NCBI RefSeq assembly: GCF_000176015.1
Contig: NZ_ACYY01000003.1
Span: 1-64,000 of the forward strand
DNA: 64,000 nt
Reading direction: 5' to 3'
Source: Rhodobacter ferrooxidans
GTDB taxonomy: Bacteria > Pseudomonadota > Alphaproteobacteria > Rhodobacterales > Rhodobacteraceae
The translations under genes were made by a program, and so were the position numbers. The notes under the pieces are model-generated. The model saw only the letters and a list, made by a program, of their open reading frames with translations, was not told the DNA's origin and ran no database searches. Below, piece by piece: positions 1-7,320 of the stretch (positions are counted from its first letter, which is position 1; each line of letters starts with the position of its first letter).

Positions 1-900
1 GGCGGCAGGGGCTGCGGCGGCGGGGGCTGCGGCGGCGGGGGCGGCGCCCCAGGGCCCGACCTGCATCTGCTGCGCCATGCCCAGCCCGACCGCGGCGCCG
101 ATGCCCGCACTCATCGCCCCGCCCGCGCCCGAGGCCGGATTGCCCAGCGCCTCGGCAGCGTTGAACTGGGTGTATTTGGTCAGATCGCCCGCCAGCCCGA
201 CCGAGGTGCGCTTGTCCAGCACCTTTTCGACCTCTTCGGGCAGCGAGATGTTCTCGATGTAGAATTCCGGCAGCGTCAGGCCGTAGTCGGCAATCTTCGG
301 CGCAATCGCCGTGGTGACGATCTTGCCCAGATCGGCGGTGTTTGCCGCCATGTCCAGCACCGGGATGCCCGAGGAGGCCAGCACCCGGCTAAGCTCCTGC
401 ATGATCACGTTGCGGATCTGGAAGCTGATCTCGTCGGCGGTGAACTCGCCATCGGTGCCGACGATCTCGCGCATGAATACTGCCGGATCGGTGACGCGCA
501 TCGAATAGGTGCCAAAGGCGCGCAGCCGCACCGGGCCGAATTCCGGGTCGCGGCAGATGATCGGGTTCTTGGTGCCCCATTTCAGATCGTTGAAGCGGGT
601 GGTGTTGATGAAATAAATCTCGGACTTGAAGGGCGACTGAAAGCCGTGGTCCCAGTGCTGCAGGCTGGTCATGATCGGCAGGTTGTTGGTTTCCAGCAGA
701 TACAGGCCGGGGCCGAACACGTCGGCCAACTGGCCTTCATGCACGAACACCGCCGACTGGCCCTCGCGCACCGTCAGCTTGGCGCCGTATTTGATCTCGT
801 GGCCCTCGCGTTCGAAACGCCAGACCATGGTGTCGCGGGTGTCATCGACCCAATGGATGACGTCGATGAACTGGCCGGTGAGGAAATCGAGGATACCCAT
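1..900 (-). CDS. SPFH-domain protein (virion-core-like), 3' end cut by window edge
   Basis: The frame starts at the ATG complementary to 898-900 and stays open for 300 codons to the window edge, so the C-terminus is missing. The start reads MGILDFLTGQFIDVIHW, and the body (about residues 20-240) has the look of SPFH/Band-7 proteins often annotated as 'virion core protein'. Residues 250-300 turn into Gly- and Ala/Pro-rich low-complexity sequence, encoded by short GC-rich direct repeats at positions 1-48. In other members this linker joins a C-terminal zinc-ribbon or GYF-type domain, which would lie outside the window. It is the last visible gene of a co-directional cluster with the DUF2927 lipoprotein, TelA and XpaC genes. 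SPFH proteins scaffold membrane microdomains; the specific role here is unknown. Confidence 0.8.
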   Translation of the reverse strand, partial: MGILDFLTGQFIDVIHWVDDTRDTMVWRFEREGHEIKYGAKLTVREGQSAVFVHEGQLADVFGPGLYLLETNNLPIMTSLQHWDHGFQSPFKSEIYFINTTRFNDLKWGTKNPIICRDPEFGPVRLRAFGTYSMRVTDPAVFMREIVGTDGEFTADEISFQIRNVIMQELSRVLASSGIPVLDMAANTADLGKIVTTAIAPKIADYGLTLPEFYIENISLPEEVEKVLDKRTSVGLAGDLTKYTQFNAAEALGNPASGAGGAMSAGIGAAVGLGMAQQMQVGPWGAAPAAAAPAAAAPAA

Positions 901-927
901 GAAAGACTCCTGTGCGGAATTGTGGCC

Positions 928-1881
928 TTAACTTGCCCCGGCCATCAGCATCGAGGCAAGCGAGAAGATGATCGGGCGCGCTTCGGGTTCGGACATGCCG
1001 GGGCGCAGCGACGGGCTGTAAAGCAGGCGCAGCATCAGCTCGTCCTGCCGGGTCAGCAAGGCATATTCCTCGTCGTCGTTGAAGATCGAGGGCCGGGCGG
1101 TCGGGCTGTCGTTGGCCAGACCCAGGCCTTGGGCGATTTCCTCGTGCATGCACGAAAGCCGCAGCAGATCGGGGTGTTCGGCGCGGATCACCGCGAAGGC
1201 GCGGGTGTAGGCGGCAGAGTTGCCCTTGGACAGCGCATAGACGATGCAATAGGTCGAGCGCGGCAGATTGGTCAGCCCGGCCACATCCATCGGTGCCAGA
1301 TCGGGCAGGGTGGCGGCAATCACCGGGCCAAGGGCGCGGCGTTCATCCTCGTTGACGATGTAGATCTGGAAATTGCTGGCACTGTCGGCCAGCGCGATCG
1401 GGTGGCCGGTCAGCCGCGCCATCCGCGCCAGATAGGAGGACACCTGGGCGGTGTCGATCGCCCGGCGTTCCGGCGGCACCGAGGCGCCGAAATGCAGACC
1501 GACCCGCACCGGCACCTCCCAGCGGCGCAGGCGGCTGACGGTTTCGCGCGCCACCAGCCCGGCACCGCTGTGCTGGTATTCGTCGAACAGCGCCACGCGG
1601 ATGAAGTTTTCCGCCAGCATCCGGTCGGTGAACGGCGCATCCTGCCCGCCGCCATCGGTGCGCATCAAGCCCTGCGCCAGCAGGTCGGATTGCACATTGG
1701 CATAGTAAGCCCGCATCGCCTGACTTTCCGCCGAGGCCACCGGTGGCGGCGCGTCGATGCGCGGCGGCGGTGCCATCGGGCGTTGCATCACCGGCGTCGG
1801 CGCGCAGGCCGCCAGGGCCATCAGCGCCAGCGCAACCATGTGACCCTTGCGGGCAGAGATGCGGCGCTGGCAGTGGCTCAT
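928..1881 (-). CDS. DUF2927-type lipoprotein
   Basis: 317 residues with an N-terminal lipoprotein signal: a basic stretch (RRISARKGH), a hydrophobic segment and a lipobox ending LAAC at about residue 26, followed by a Pro-rich linker. The rest (about 60-310) resembles the DUF2927 family common in Rhodobacterales, including a conserved core with CIVYAL and a CMHEEIAQGLGL block. That His-Glu-Glu pattern recalls a degenerate metalloprotease motif, but no catalytic activity is known to me. The ATG at 1881 is chosen because TGAGGAAAG, overlapping the stop of telA, gives a good ribosome binding site. It lies 14 bp downstream of telA and 27 bp upstream of the SPFH gene, so it is probably part of that operon. 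Confidence 0.7.
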   Translation of the reverse strand: MSHCQRRISARKGHMVALALMALAACAPTPVMQRPMAPPPRIDAPPPVASAESQAMRAYYANVQSDLLAQGLMRTDGGGQDAPFTDRMLAENFIRVALFDEYQHSGAGLVARETVSRLRRWEVPVRVGLHFGASVPPERRAIDTAQVSSYLARMARLTGHPIALADSASNFQIYIVNEDERRALGPVIAATLPDLAPMDVAGLTNLPRSTYCIVYALSKGNSAAYTRAFAVIRAEHPDLLRLSCMHEEIAQGLGLANDSPTARPSIFNDDEEYALLTRQDELMLRLLYSPSLRPGMSEPEARPIIFSLASMLMAGAS

Positions 1882-1895
1882 GCGGTGGTCTTTCC

Positions 1896-3137
1896 TCAGT
1901 TTGTCGTGGCCTCTGCAGCCTCGTCCGCCATTTCGGGGCGGGCCCGGGCCGCGGCCAGGGTGTCGCGCAGTTCGGTCTCCATCTTCTGCAACTCGATCTC
2001 GGCGGCTGCCCGCTTGGCCTTGCCCGCATCGGCAATCGCCAGGCTTTCATTGATGGTGGCCACCAGCGTGGCGTTGGCCTTCTTCACCGCTTCGATATCA
2101 AACACGCCGCGTTCCATTTCGGCGCGCACGATGCGGTTGCTTTGTTGCAGGTTCTCGGCGTTGGCAGTCAGCAGTTCGTTGGTCAGATCGTTTGCGGCCT
2201 TGATCGATTCCGCCGCCTCGCGCGACCGCTGGATGGTGACGGCCTGCGCCAGTTGGGTTTCCCACAACGGCACGGTGTTGACCAGAGTGGAGTTGATCTT
2301 GGTGACCAGGCTCTTGTCGTTTTCCTGCACCAGCCGGATCGAGGGCAGGGATTGCATCGTCACCTGCCGCGTCAGCTTTAGGTCATGCACCCGGCGCTCC
2401 AGATCGTCGCGGGCCGAGCGCAGGTCGCGCAGGGCCTGCGCCCGCATTACCTGCTGGGCGGCGGCGGTGCGGGCCAGATTGCGTTCCTCGGCCGGGATGA
2501 CGTTGGTATCCAGATCGGCCAGCTTGGCCTCGCCCGCCGCGATGTAAAGCGCCAGTTCATCGTAGAACGCCAGGGTCTTGCCATAGAGGTTGTCCAGCGA
2601 CTTGATGTCGATCAGCAGCTTGTGCTGGTGCATGTCCAGTTCGGCGGTGACCTTGTCGATCTGGGTCTGCACCTGTTCGAACCGGGCGATGAACTTGGCG
2701 ATCGGCGCGGGCGAGCCCATGAACTTTTCCCACCAGCTTTGCTGGCGCCGCACGTCCAGTTCGGTGATCGAGAAGCCGCGGATGGTGGTCACGATATCGC
2801 GCAGGCTGTCGCCTGCGGGGCCGACATCCTTGTTCTGCACGCCTTGCAGCATTTCCTGGCTGATCACCTGCAATTCGGCCTGTGCCGAAGAGCCGAAAGA
2901 GATGATCGACTGGGTGTTGGCCATGTCGATCTCGGCCATGCGCTTGCGGATATCGTCGGCCAGCGGCTTGGGCGCCTCGGCCAGCGGCACGATCTCGGAC
3001 ACCGGCTCGGGCAGGAGGGTGTCGGTGACTTGCTGCAATTCGGCCAAGGTGGCGCTGGCCGCGGTTTCAACGGCGGCGACGGTTTCGGCGGCAGCTTCGG
3101 CAACGGTTTCAGCGACGGGTTGGGTGACTTCGGTCAT
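1896..3137 (-). CDS. telA: TelA-family toxic anion resistance protein
   Basis: About 413 residues from the ATG at 3137 (an upstream in-frame TTG at 3152 is possible, but GAGAGTGA sits correctly before the ATG). After an Ala/Glu/Val-rich N-terminus (1-50) the protein is almost entirely alpha-helical and predicted coiled coil, with the TelA hallmarks: KFMGSP around residue 140, a block of helices with DIKSLDNLYGKTLAFYDEL, and a C-terminal amphipathic helix region. TelA-family proteins are linked to tellurite and cell-envelope stress tolerance; the biochemical activity is unresolved. It follows the XpaC gene by about 40 bp, the usual pairing in many bacteria. Confidence 0.85.
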   Translation of the reverse strand: MTEVTQPVAETVAEAAAETVAAVETAASATLAELQQVTDTLLPEPVSEIVPLAEAPKPLADDIRKRMAEIDMANTQSIISFGSSAQAELQVISQEMLQGVQNKDVGPAGDSLRDIVTTIRGFSITELDVRRQQSWWEKFMGSPAPIAKFIARFEQVQTQIDKVTAELDMHQHKLLIDIKSLDNLYGKTLAFYDELALYIAAGEAKLADLDTNVIPAEERNLARTAAAQQVMRAQALRDLRSARDDLERRVHDLKLTRQVTMQSLPSIRLVQENDKSLVTKINSTLVNTVPLWETQLAQAVTIQRSREAAESIKAANDLTNELLTANAENLQQSNRIVRAEMERGVFDIEAVKKANATLVATINESLAIADAGKAKRAAAEIELQKMETELRDTLAAARARPEMADEAAEATTN

Positions 3138-3174
3138 GGCATTCACTCTCAATTGGGCGTCATGGCAGGACGCG

Positions 3175-4089
3175 TTATGCGGAGGTTTTGTCTTGCGGGT
3201 TTTCGAACTGCAGGCGCTCGCGCAGCACCTGAATTTCCACGTCCAGATTGGCGTGGTTGTTGCTCAGCAACGCTTTGGTGCGGCTGGCGAAATTGGTTTC
3301 AAGGTCGATCAGCAGCGCCTCGAAATCGGCGCGGGTGGTCGGGTTGCGGGTCTGGGAATAAAGCGTCGCGAACTTCTCGGTCGCGTCGCGCGCGCCCATC
3401 AGATAGACCGACAGATACTTGCGCGCCGCCGTCAGGTCGCCGGGGTCGTTCTCGACGGTGCGGAACAGGTTGCGGGCGATGGCGGCAAACCGCTCGACGC
3501 TGGTCTCCAGCCCACGGTCGCCGGCGCGCTTGATCGCGTCTTTCATGGCGGAAAGGTATTTCTCGGCCTCGTCCACCGCACGGGCCACCCGCTCGGTCTG
3601 AAAGCTGTCGATGCCCGCCATGCCCTTGTTGGCCAGCGGGTCGGGGCCGAAGGCGAAAAGATGCAGCGCCCCGCCGATCAGGCCAAACAGGATCGGGTAG
3701 ATCAGGCCCTGCGCCGCCATCAGCCCGCCCAGCGCCAGCGCCACGCCGGTCAGGATCGAGCCCACGATCTTGCGCGGCATCGCCGGGCGGCGGGCAACGG
3801 CGCGGGAGTCGTAGGCCTCATGTGCCAGTATGCCCTCGCGGGTCAGCCAGGCCGCCAGCATCAGCAGGGCGGCGGCAGCAAGGCCCAGCACCAGACCGGC
3901 AGGTTCGCCGCTGAAGGCCTTGAACAGAAACACGAAAGGCGCTGCAAACAGCAGGTTCGATTTCGCCCCCGCCTTGGTGGGCCGGGCGCCGTCAAAGGCG
4001 TTGCGGCCCGATTTCGGGGTCTGCTGCGGCTGATCCTTGCCGACCGAGCCGTCCGGGCTGTGCTTGCCGCCGTAACGCTGCGCCATCAT
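3175..4089 (-). CDS. XpaC-like membrane protein (5-bromo-4-chloroindolyl phosphate hydrolysis family)
   Basis: 304 residues. The first 40 are polar, then hydrophobic segments lie at about 46-60, 64-83, 108-128 and 131-147, followed by a soluble helical C-terminal domain (150-304) with the XpaC pattern KYLSAMKDAI and ARKYLSVYLMGARDA. XpaC homologues usually sit next to TelA, as here, and are thought to work with it at the membrane; the name comes from a B. subtilis phenotype and does not prove a phosphatase. The start offers two adjacent ATG codons (4087-4089 and 4084-4086). It overlaps the stop of a 27-codon membrane-peptide gene upstream as ATGA, suggesting translational coupling. Confidence 0.75.
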   Translation of the reverse strand: MMAQRYGGKHSPDGSVGKDQPQQTPKSGRNAFDGARPTKAGAKSNLLFAAPFVFLFKAFSGEPAGLVLGLAAAALLMLAAWLTREGILAHEAYDSRAVARRPAMPRKIVGSILTGVALALGGLMAAQGLIYPILFGLIGGALHLFAFGPDPLANKGMAGIDSFQTERVARAVDEAEKYLSAMKDAIKRAGDRGLETSVERFAAIARNLFRTVENDPGDLTAARKYLSVYLMGARDATEKFATLYSQTRNPTTRADFEALLIDLETNFASRTKALLSNNHANLDVEIQVLRERLQFENPQDKTSA

Positions 4090-4169
4090 GCGCCTCCCAG
4101 GGTGGCGACATAGAGGATCAGCGCCAGAAGCAGGAAGAACGCCAGATTTTGCAGGCTGGTTCCGGACAT
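4086..4169 (-). CDS. Putative 27-aa single-span membrane peptide upstream of XpaC
   Basis: An ATG complementary to 4167-4169 opens a 27-codon frame beginning MSGTSLQNLAFF, then a hydrophobic run (LLLALILYVA) and ending TLGGA, with a TGA that overlaps the first ATG of the XpaC gene as ATGA. One transmembrane helix of about 17 residues is predicted by eye. The overlap argues for coupled translation and for a real member of the XpaC-TelA operon. No upstream ribosome binding site is strong. I do not recognise a family; conservation in related genomes would decide. Confidence 0.5.
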   Translation of the reverse strand: MSGTSLQNLAFFLLLALILYVATLGGA

Positions 4170-4262
4170 GCGGCCTCTGACTTAGCTCTGTTCAACTCGA
4201 GGAAGACTATAAGCCAAGGGCTTGGCTGTGGCCAGAGGCAGGGTCGGTGGAAATTGCCGCAG

Positions 4263-5339
4263 TCATTCCCCCTTGCGCGGACCGGCGGGGGGCCGCCTGC
4301 CGGGGCTGCGCGGGGCGGGTTTGGCGCCCTCGTTGCGGCTGGTGGCTTTGGGGCCGGGGCCGGATTTGCCGCCCGGTTGCGCCTTGGCCCAGCCGGGGCC
4401 GGGTTTCACCGGCTTGGCGCGGGCCACCGGGGCTTCGGCAGCAGGTTTGGCCACGCCGCGCGAGGGTTTGGCGCCGGGTTTGGCGCCGGGTTTGGCTGGT
4501 GTGCGGGGGGCCAGCGTCCGTGTGGCGGGTTTCTTCGGCGCGGGCTTGCCCGAGGTGCTCAATTCCTCGTCCTCGGCGCGCGGATCGAAGCCCAACTGGT
4601 CGCGCAGCACCTTGCCGCGCACTTCCGCCACCTCGCCCGGTTGCAGATCGCCCAGCCGGAACGGGCCATAGGAGATGCGGATCAGCCGGTTCACCGTCAG
4701 GTTCAGCGCGAACATCGCCCGCCTGATCTCGCGGTTCTTGCCTTCGCGCAACCCGACGGTCAGCCAGGCATTGGCGCCCTGTATCCGGTCGATCACCACC
4801 AGCATCGGCTGGAACCGCTCGCCTTCGACGGTGATCCCGGCGCGCAAGGGTTCCAGGTCGGGGTCGGTCGGGTTGCCCTTGATCCGCACGCGGTATTTGC
4901 GCAGCCAGCCGGTCGAGGGCAGTTCCAGCCGCCGTTTCAACTCGCCATCGTTGGTCAGCAGCAGCAGACCTTCGGAGTTCAGGTCAAGCCGCCCCACCGC
5001 CATCACCCGCGGCAGGTCTTCGGGCATCTGGTCATAGATGGTCTCGCGGCCCTTTTCGTCATTGTCCGAGGTCACCAGACCCTCGGGCTTGTAGTAAAGC
5101 CACAGCCGCGCCGGTTCGGGGGCGGCGACGGGTTTGCCATCGACGGTGATGCGGTCCTTTGCGGTGACGTTCAGCGCCGGGCTGGTGATGACCTTGCCGT
5201 TGACGGCAACTTGCCCCAGTTCGATCATCCGCTCGGCCTCGCGCCGCGAGGCGATGCCGGCGCGGGACAGCACCTTGGCGATGCGGTCGCCTTCGGGCAG
5301 TGCGGGTTTCGGGGCTGGTTTTTTCGGGCTCTCGGTCAT
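4263..5339 (-). CDS. rluB: 23S rRNA pseudouridine synthase (RluB family) with long basic tail
   Basis: 358 residues from the ATG complementary to 5337-5339. An S4 RNA-binding domain (about 18-65, RIAKVLSRAGIASRREAERMI) precedes the RsuA/RluB catalytic domain, whose catalytic aspartate lies in GRLDLNSEGLLLL (about 116-128). RluB makes the pseudouridine at position 2605 (E. coli numbering) of 23S rRNA, but RluE/RluF-like specificity cannot be excluded from sequence alone. From about residue 235 the protein is a Lys/Pro/Ala/Gly-rich low-complexity tail of roughly 120 residues, probably an RNA-binding extension. It is divergent from the tadA deaminase gene. Confidence 0.9.
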   Translation of the reverse strand: MTESPKKPAPKPALPEGDRIAKVLSRAGIASRREAERMIELGQVAVNGKVITSPALNVTAKDRITVDGKPVAAPEPARLWLYYKPEGLVTSDNDEKGRETIYDQMPEDLPRVMAVGRLDLNSEGLLLLTNDGELKRRLELPSTGWLRKYRVRIKGNPTDPDLEPLRAGITVEGERFQPMLVVIDRIQGANAWLTVGLREGKNREIRRAMFALNLTVNRLIRISYGPFRLGDLQPGEVAEVRGKVLRDQLGFDPRAEDEELSTSGKPAPKKPATRTLAPRTPAKPGAKPGAKPSRGVAKPAAEAPVARAKPVKPGPGWAKAQPGGKSGPGPKATSRNEGAKPAPRSPGRRPPAGPRKGE

Positions 5340-5383
5340 GGCGCATCCCTGCGGCTGAAGGGTCGGCGCGGGGGCGGCGACCG

Positions 5384-5434
5384 CCGGGGGCTTTGCACCC
5401 CCGGACCCCCGCAGGATATTTGAGCAAAGGTGAA
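5384..5434 (+). repeat. Intergenic repeat element, copy 1 (hairpin + GGATATTT core)
   Basis: GC-rich inverted repeat (CCGGGGG-ctttgca-CCCCCGG) followed by the core GGATATTTGAGCAAAGGTGAA. Located between the divergent rluB and tadA genes. The same hairpin-plus-core layout recurs at other intergenic sites in the window. Confidence 0.7.
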
Positions 5435-5482
5435 GGAGCAAGGAGGCTTGTTTTGGCTGATGTTGCGGGGCATCACCGGGGC

Positions 5483-5938
5483 ATGAGCGGGTTTCGCAGT
5501 CATATGGCGGCGGCGCTAGGGGAAGCGCGGGCGGCGGGTTTGCGGGGCGAGGTTCCCGTGGGCGCGGTGGTGGTGTCGCCTTCAGGCGTGGTGGTGGCCG
5601 TGGCGGGCAACCGGGTGCGCGAGTTGTGCGACCCGACGGCCCATGCCGAGGTGCTGGCGATCCGGGCGGCCTGTGCGGCGGCGGGCAGCGAGCGGCTGGT
5701 CGGGCATGATCTTTATGTGACGCTGGAGCCGTGCCCGATGTGTGCCGCGGCCATCTCGCTGGCGCGGATCGGGCGGCTTTACTATGGCGCCGCCGATCCG
5801 AAATCGGGCGGGGTGGCGCAGGGGACGCGGGTTTTCAGCCATCCGCAATGCCACCATGTGCCCGAGATTTACGACGGAATTGGTGCAGAACAGGCGGCAG
5901 ACCTGCTGCGGGACTTCTTTGCCGACCGGCGTGGCTGA
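5483..5938 (+). CDS. tadA: tRNA-specific adenosine-34 deaminase
   Basis: 151 residues from the ATG at 5483. The cytidine/deoxycytidylate deaminase fold is shown by the zinc-binding and catalytic motifs HAEVLA (about 54-59) and PCPMCAAA (about 83-90). The enzyme converts A34 to inosine in tRNA-Arg(ACG), allowing it to read CGN codons. The C-terminal LLRDFFADRR is typical. The frame extends upstream in the repeat region, but the deaminase homology starts near the chosen Met. Not to be confused with the pilus ATPase also called TadA (cpaF here). Confidence 0.92.
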   Translation: MSGFRSHMAAALGEARAAGLRGEVPVGAVVVSPSGVVVAVAGNRVRELCDPTAHAEVLAIRAACAAAGSERLVGHDLYVTLEPCPMCAAAISLARIGRLYYGAADPKSGGVAQGTRVFSHPQCHHVPEIYDGIGAEQAADLLRDFFADRRG

Positions 5939-5941
5939 GGG

Positions 5942-6805
5942 TCAGACGGCACTCTGTCGGGCATAGGCGCCCCGGATCAACCCGGCCAGCGCCGTCACCG
6001 CCGGGCTGTGCGCCGGATCGGCCACATAAAGATTGACCTTCTGCCGCGCCAGATCGGGCAGGCTGCCGCCGTGCTGCACCCGCTCGACATAGGGCGGCTC
6101 GGACCCCGCCAGCACGGTATGCACCGCAAGGTCGGCACTGACGCAGGCCTCGATGGCGCGGGTGCTGTCGCTTTCCACCGCCATTTCCCAGCCGATGCCG
6201 GCAGCATCCAGCGCCGCCTGCACCCCCTGGCGAAAGATGCAGTCGCGCGCGAAGGCCAGCCGCAGCGGCCGGGTTTTCCAGGCATGGCCGCCCGCCGCCC
6301 CGATCCAGACCAGCGGCAGTTCCACCAGCGTCTCGCCGCCCATACCGACCCCGTCTTCGGTGGTCAGGATGATGTCACATTCACCCCGCCCGAACTGTGC
6401 AAGCAAGGTCTTGGTGAAGGACGACAGCAGCGTCACCTTCATCTTGGGGTAATCGACGTTGAATCGGTGCAGCACCTGCGGGATCACCGGATAGACGATG
6501 TCATGCGGCACGCCCAGCACCACCTCGCCCTCGAAAGCGTCATGGGTCAGCCGCCCGAAAGCCTCGTCGTTCAGGGCCAGCATCCGCCGGGCATAGCCCA
6601 GAAGTTGCTCGCCCGCCGCCGTCAGCGCCATCCGCCGACCCGATCGGTCCAGCACCTCAAGCTGCAGGGAATCCTCCAACCGCTTGATCTGCATGGAAAC
6701 CGCCGATTGCGTCAGGTTCAGGAACCCCGCCGCCCGCGTCACCCCGCCGGCATCGGCCACCGCCACGAAAGACCGCAGCGTCGTCAGATCAAGATTGCGC
6801 GTCAT
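5942..6805 (-). CDS. LysR-family transcriptional regulator
   Basis: About 287 residues from the ATG complementary to 6803-6805 (an upstream Met at 6838 is possible). The N-terminal winged helix (residues 4-62) has the LysR signature TLRSFVAVADAGGVTRAA and LTQSAVSMQIKRLE, followed by a periplasmic-binding-like effector domain (85-285). It converges on the end of tadA and is divergent from a DUF1127 gene; a 15-bp palindrome of the T-N11-A type lies in the shared intergenic region. The effector and targets cannot be read from sequence. Confidence 0.88.
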   Translation of the reverse strand: MTRNLDLTTLRSFVAVADAGGVTRAAGFLNLTQSAVSMQIKRLEDSLQLEVLDRSGRRMALTAAGEQLLGYARRMLALNDEAFGRLTHDAFEGEVVLGVPHDIVYPVIPQVLHRFNVDYPKMKVTLLSSFTKTLLAQFGRGECDIILTTEDGVGMGGETLVELPLVWIGAAGGHAWKTRPLRLAFARDCIFRQGVQAALDAAGIGWEMAVESDSTRAIEACVSADLAVHTVLAGSEPPYVERVQHGGSLPDLARQKVNLYVADPAHSPAVTALAGLIRGAYARQSAV

Positions 6806-6872
6806 ATCACTTTCCTTGATGCCAGAGGTCAAAACCATTCACTTTCCAAATGTCTCCGATTCGGGCAGTATG

Positions 6873-6887
6873 ATCAAGCAAATTGAT
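6873..6887. promoter_or_regulatory. Candidate LysR-type operator
   Basis: ATCAA-GCAAA-TTGAT is a perfect 5-bp inverted repeat with a 5-bp spacer and satisfies the T-N11-A LysR box. It lies 68 bp upstream of the lysR start and 64 bp upstream of the DUF1127 start, a fitting position for divergent control. No binding data. Confidence 0.4.
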
Positions 6888-6951
6888 GGCAACACGCCAC
6901 CAGATCACCATGGTTAATGCCTCCGGGCTGATACCTCCGAAAGGAAAGCCG

Positions 6952-7191
6952 ATGTTCGCCTCGCTTCACACCGCACACCGGGTTACCGACCGGCTGCAAA
7001 CCACCACCCATGCCGGGATGCTCGGCCACCTGATGCAGAACCTGCGCCAGGCCGCCGCCCTGCGCCACCAACGCCACACTCTGGCCGAACTGGACGACGC
7101 CACGCTGGCCGACATCGGCCTGACCCGCGACCAGGCGCTGGCCGAGGCGGCGCGGCCGCTGTGGGACGTGCCCGCCACCTGGCGGCGCTGA
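6952..7191 (+). CDS. DUF1127 (YjiS-like) small protein
   Basis: 79 residues from the ATG at 6952, preceded by AAGGAAAG at good spacing. The C-terminal half matches DUF1127: RHTLAELDDATLADIGLTRDQALAEAARPLW, where the L-D-D-x-x-L-x-D-I-G-L-T/S-R core is diagnostic. DUF1127 proteins in alphaproteobacteria bind RNA or influence phosphate and carbon metabolism and stress sRNA networks; the role of this one is unknown. It is divergent from the LysR regulator. Confidence 0.85.
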   Translation: MFASLHTAHRVTDRLQTTTHAGMLGHLMQNLRQAAALRHQRHTLAELDDATLADIGLTRDQALAEAARPLWDVPATWRR

Positions 7192-7228
7192 GACAGTTTG
7201 CCCTCTTCAAGCTTTTCCGCCGGAAATC

Positions 7229-7257
7229 CTTGAAATCGGCAGCCATGCCCCCGATAT
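7229..7257 (+). promoter_or_regulatory. Candidate RpoH (heat-shock sigma) promoter
   Basis: CTTGAAA, 13 bp, then CCCCGATAT, close to the sigma-32 consensus CTTGAAA-N13-CCCCATnT. It ends 64 bp upstream of the Bax-inhibitor-1 family gene and is on the same strand. Assignment rests on consensus match only. Confidence 0.5.
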
Positions 7258-7320
7258 TGGCAGCACAGGGCGGGTCTGAGCTTCAGGTCCGCCCAACGCA
7301 ACACCAACGGAGGCTTACTG

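Noticed and set aside
646-2547. Long open frame on the plus strand opposite DUF2927 and TelA genes
   Set aside because: Composition is His/Gln/Gly/Arg-rich as expected for the antisense of high-GC genes; no recognisable family.
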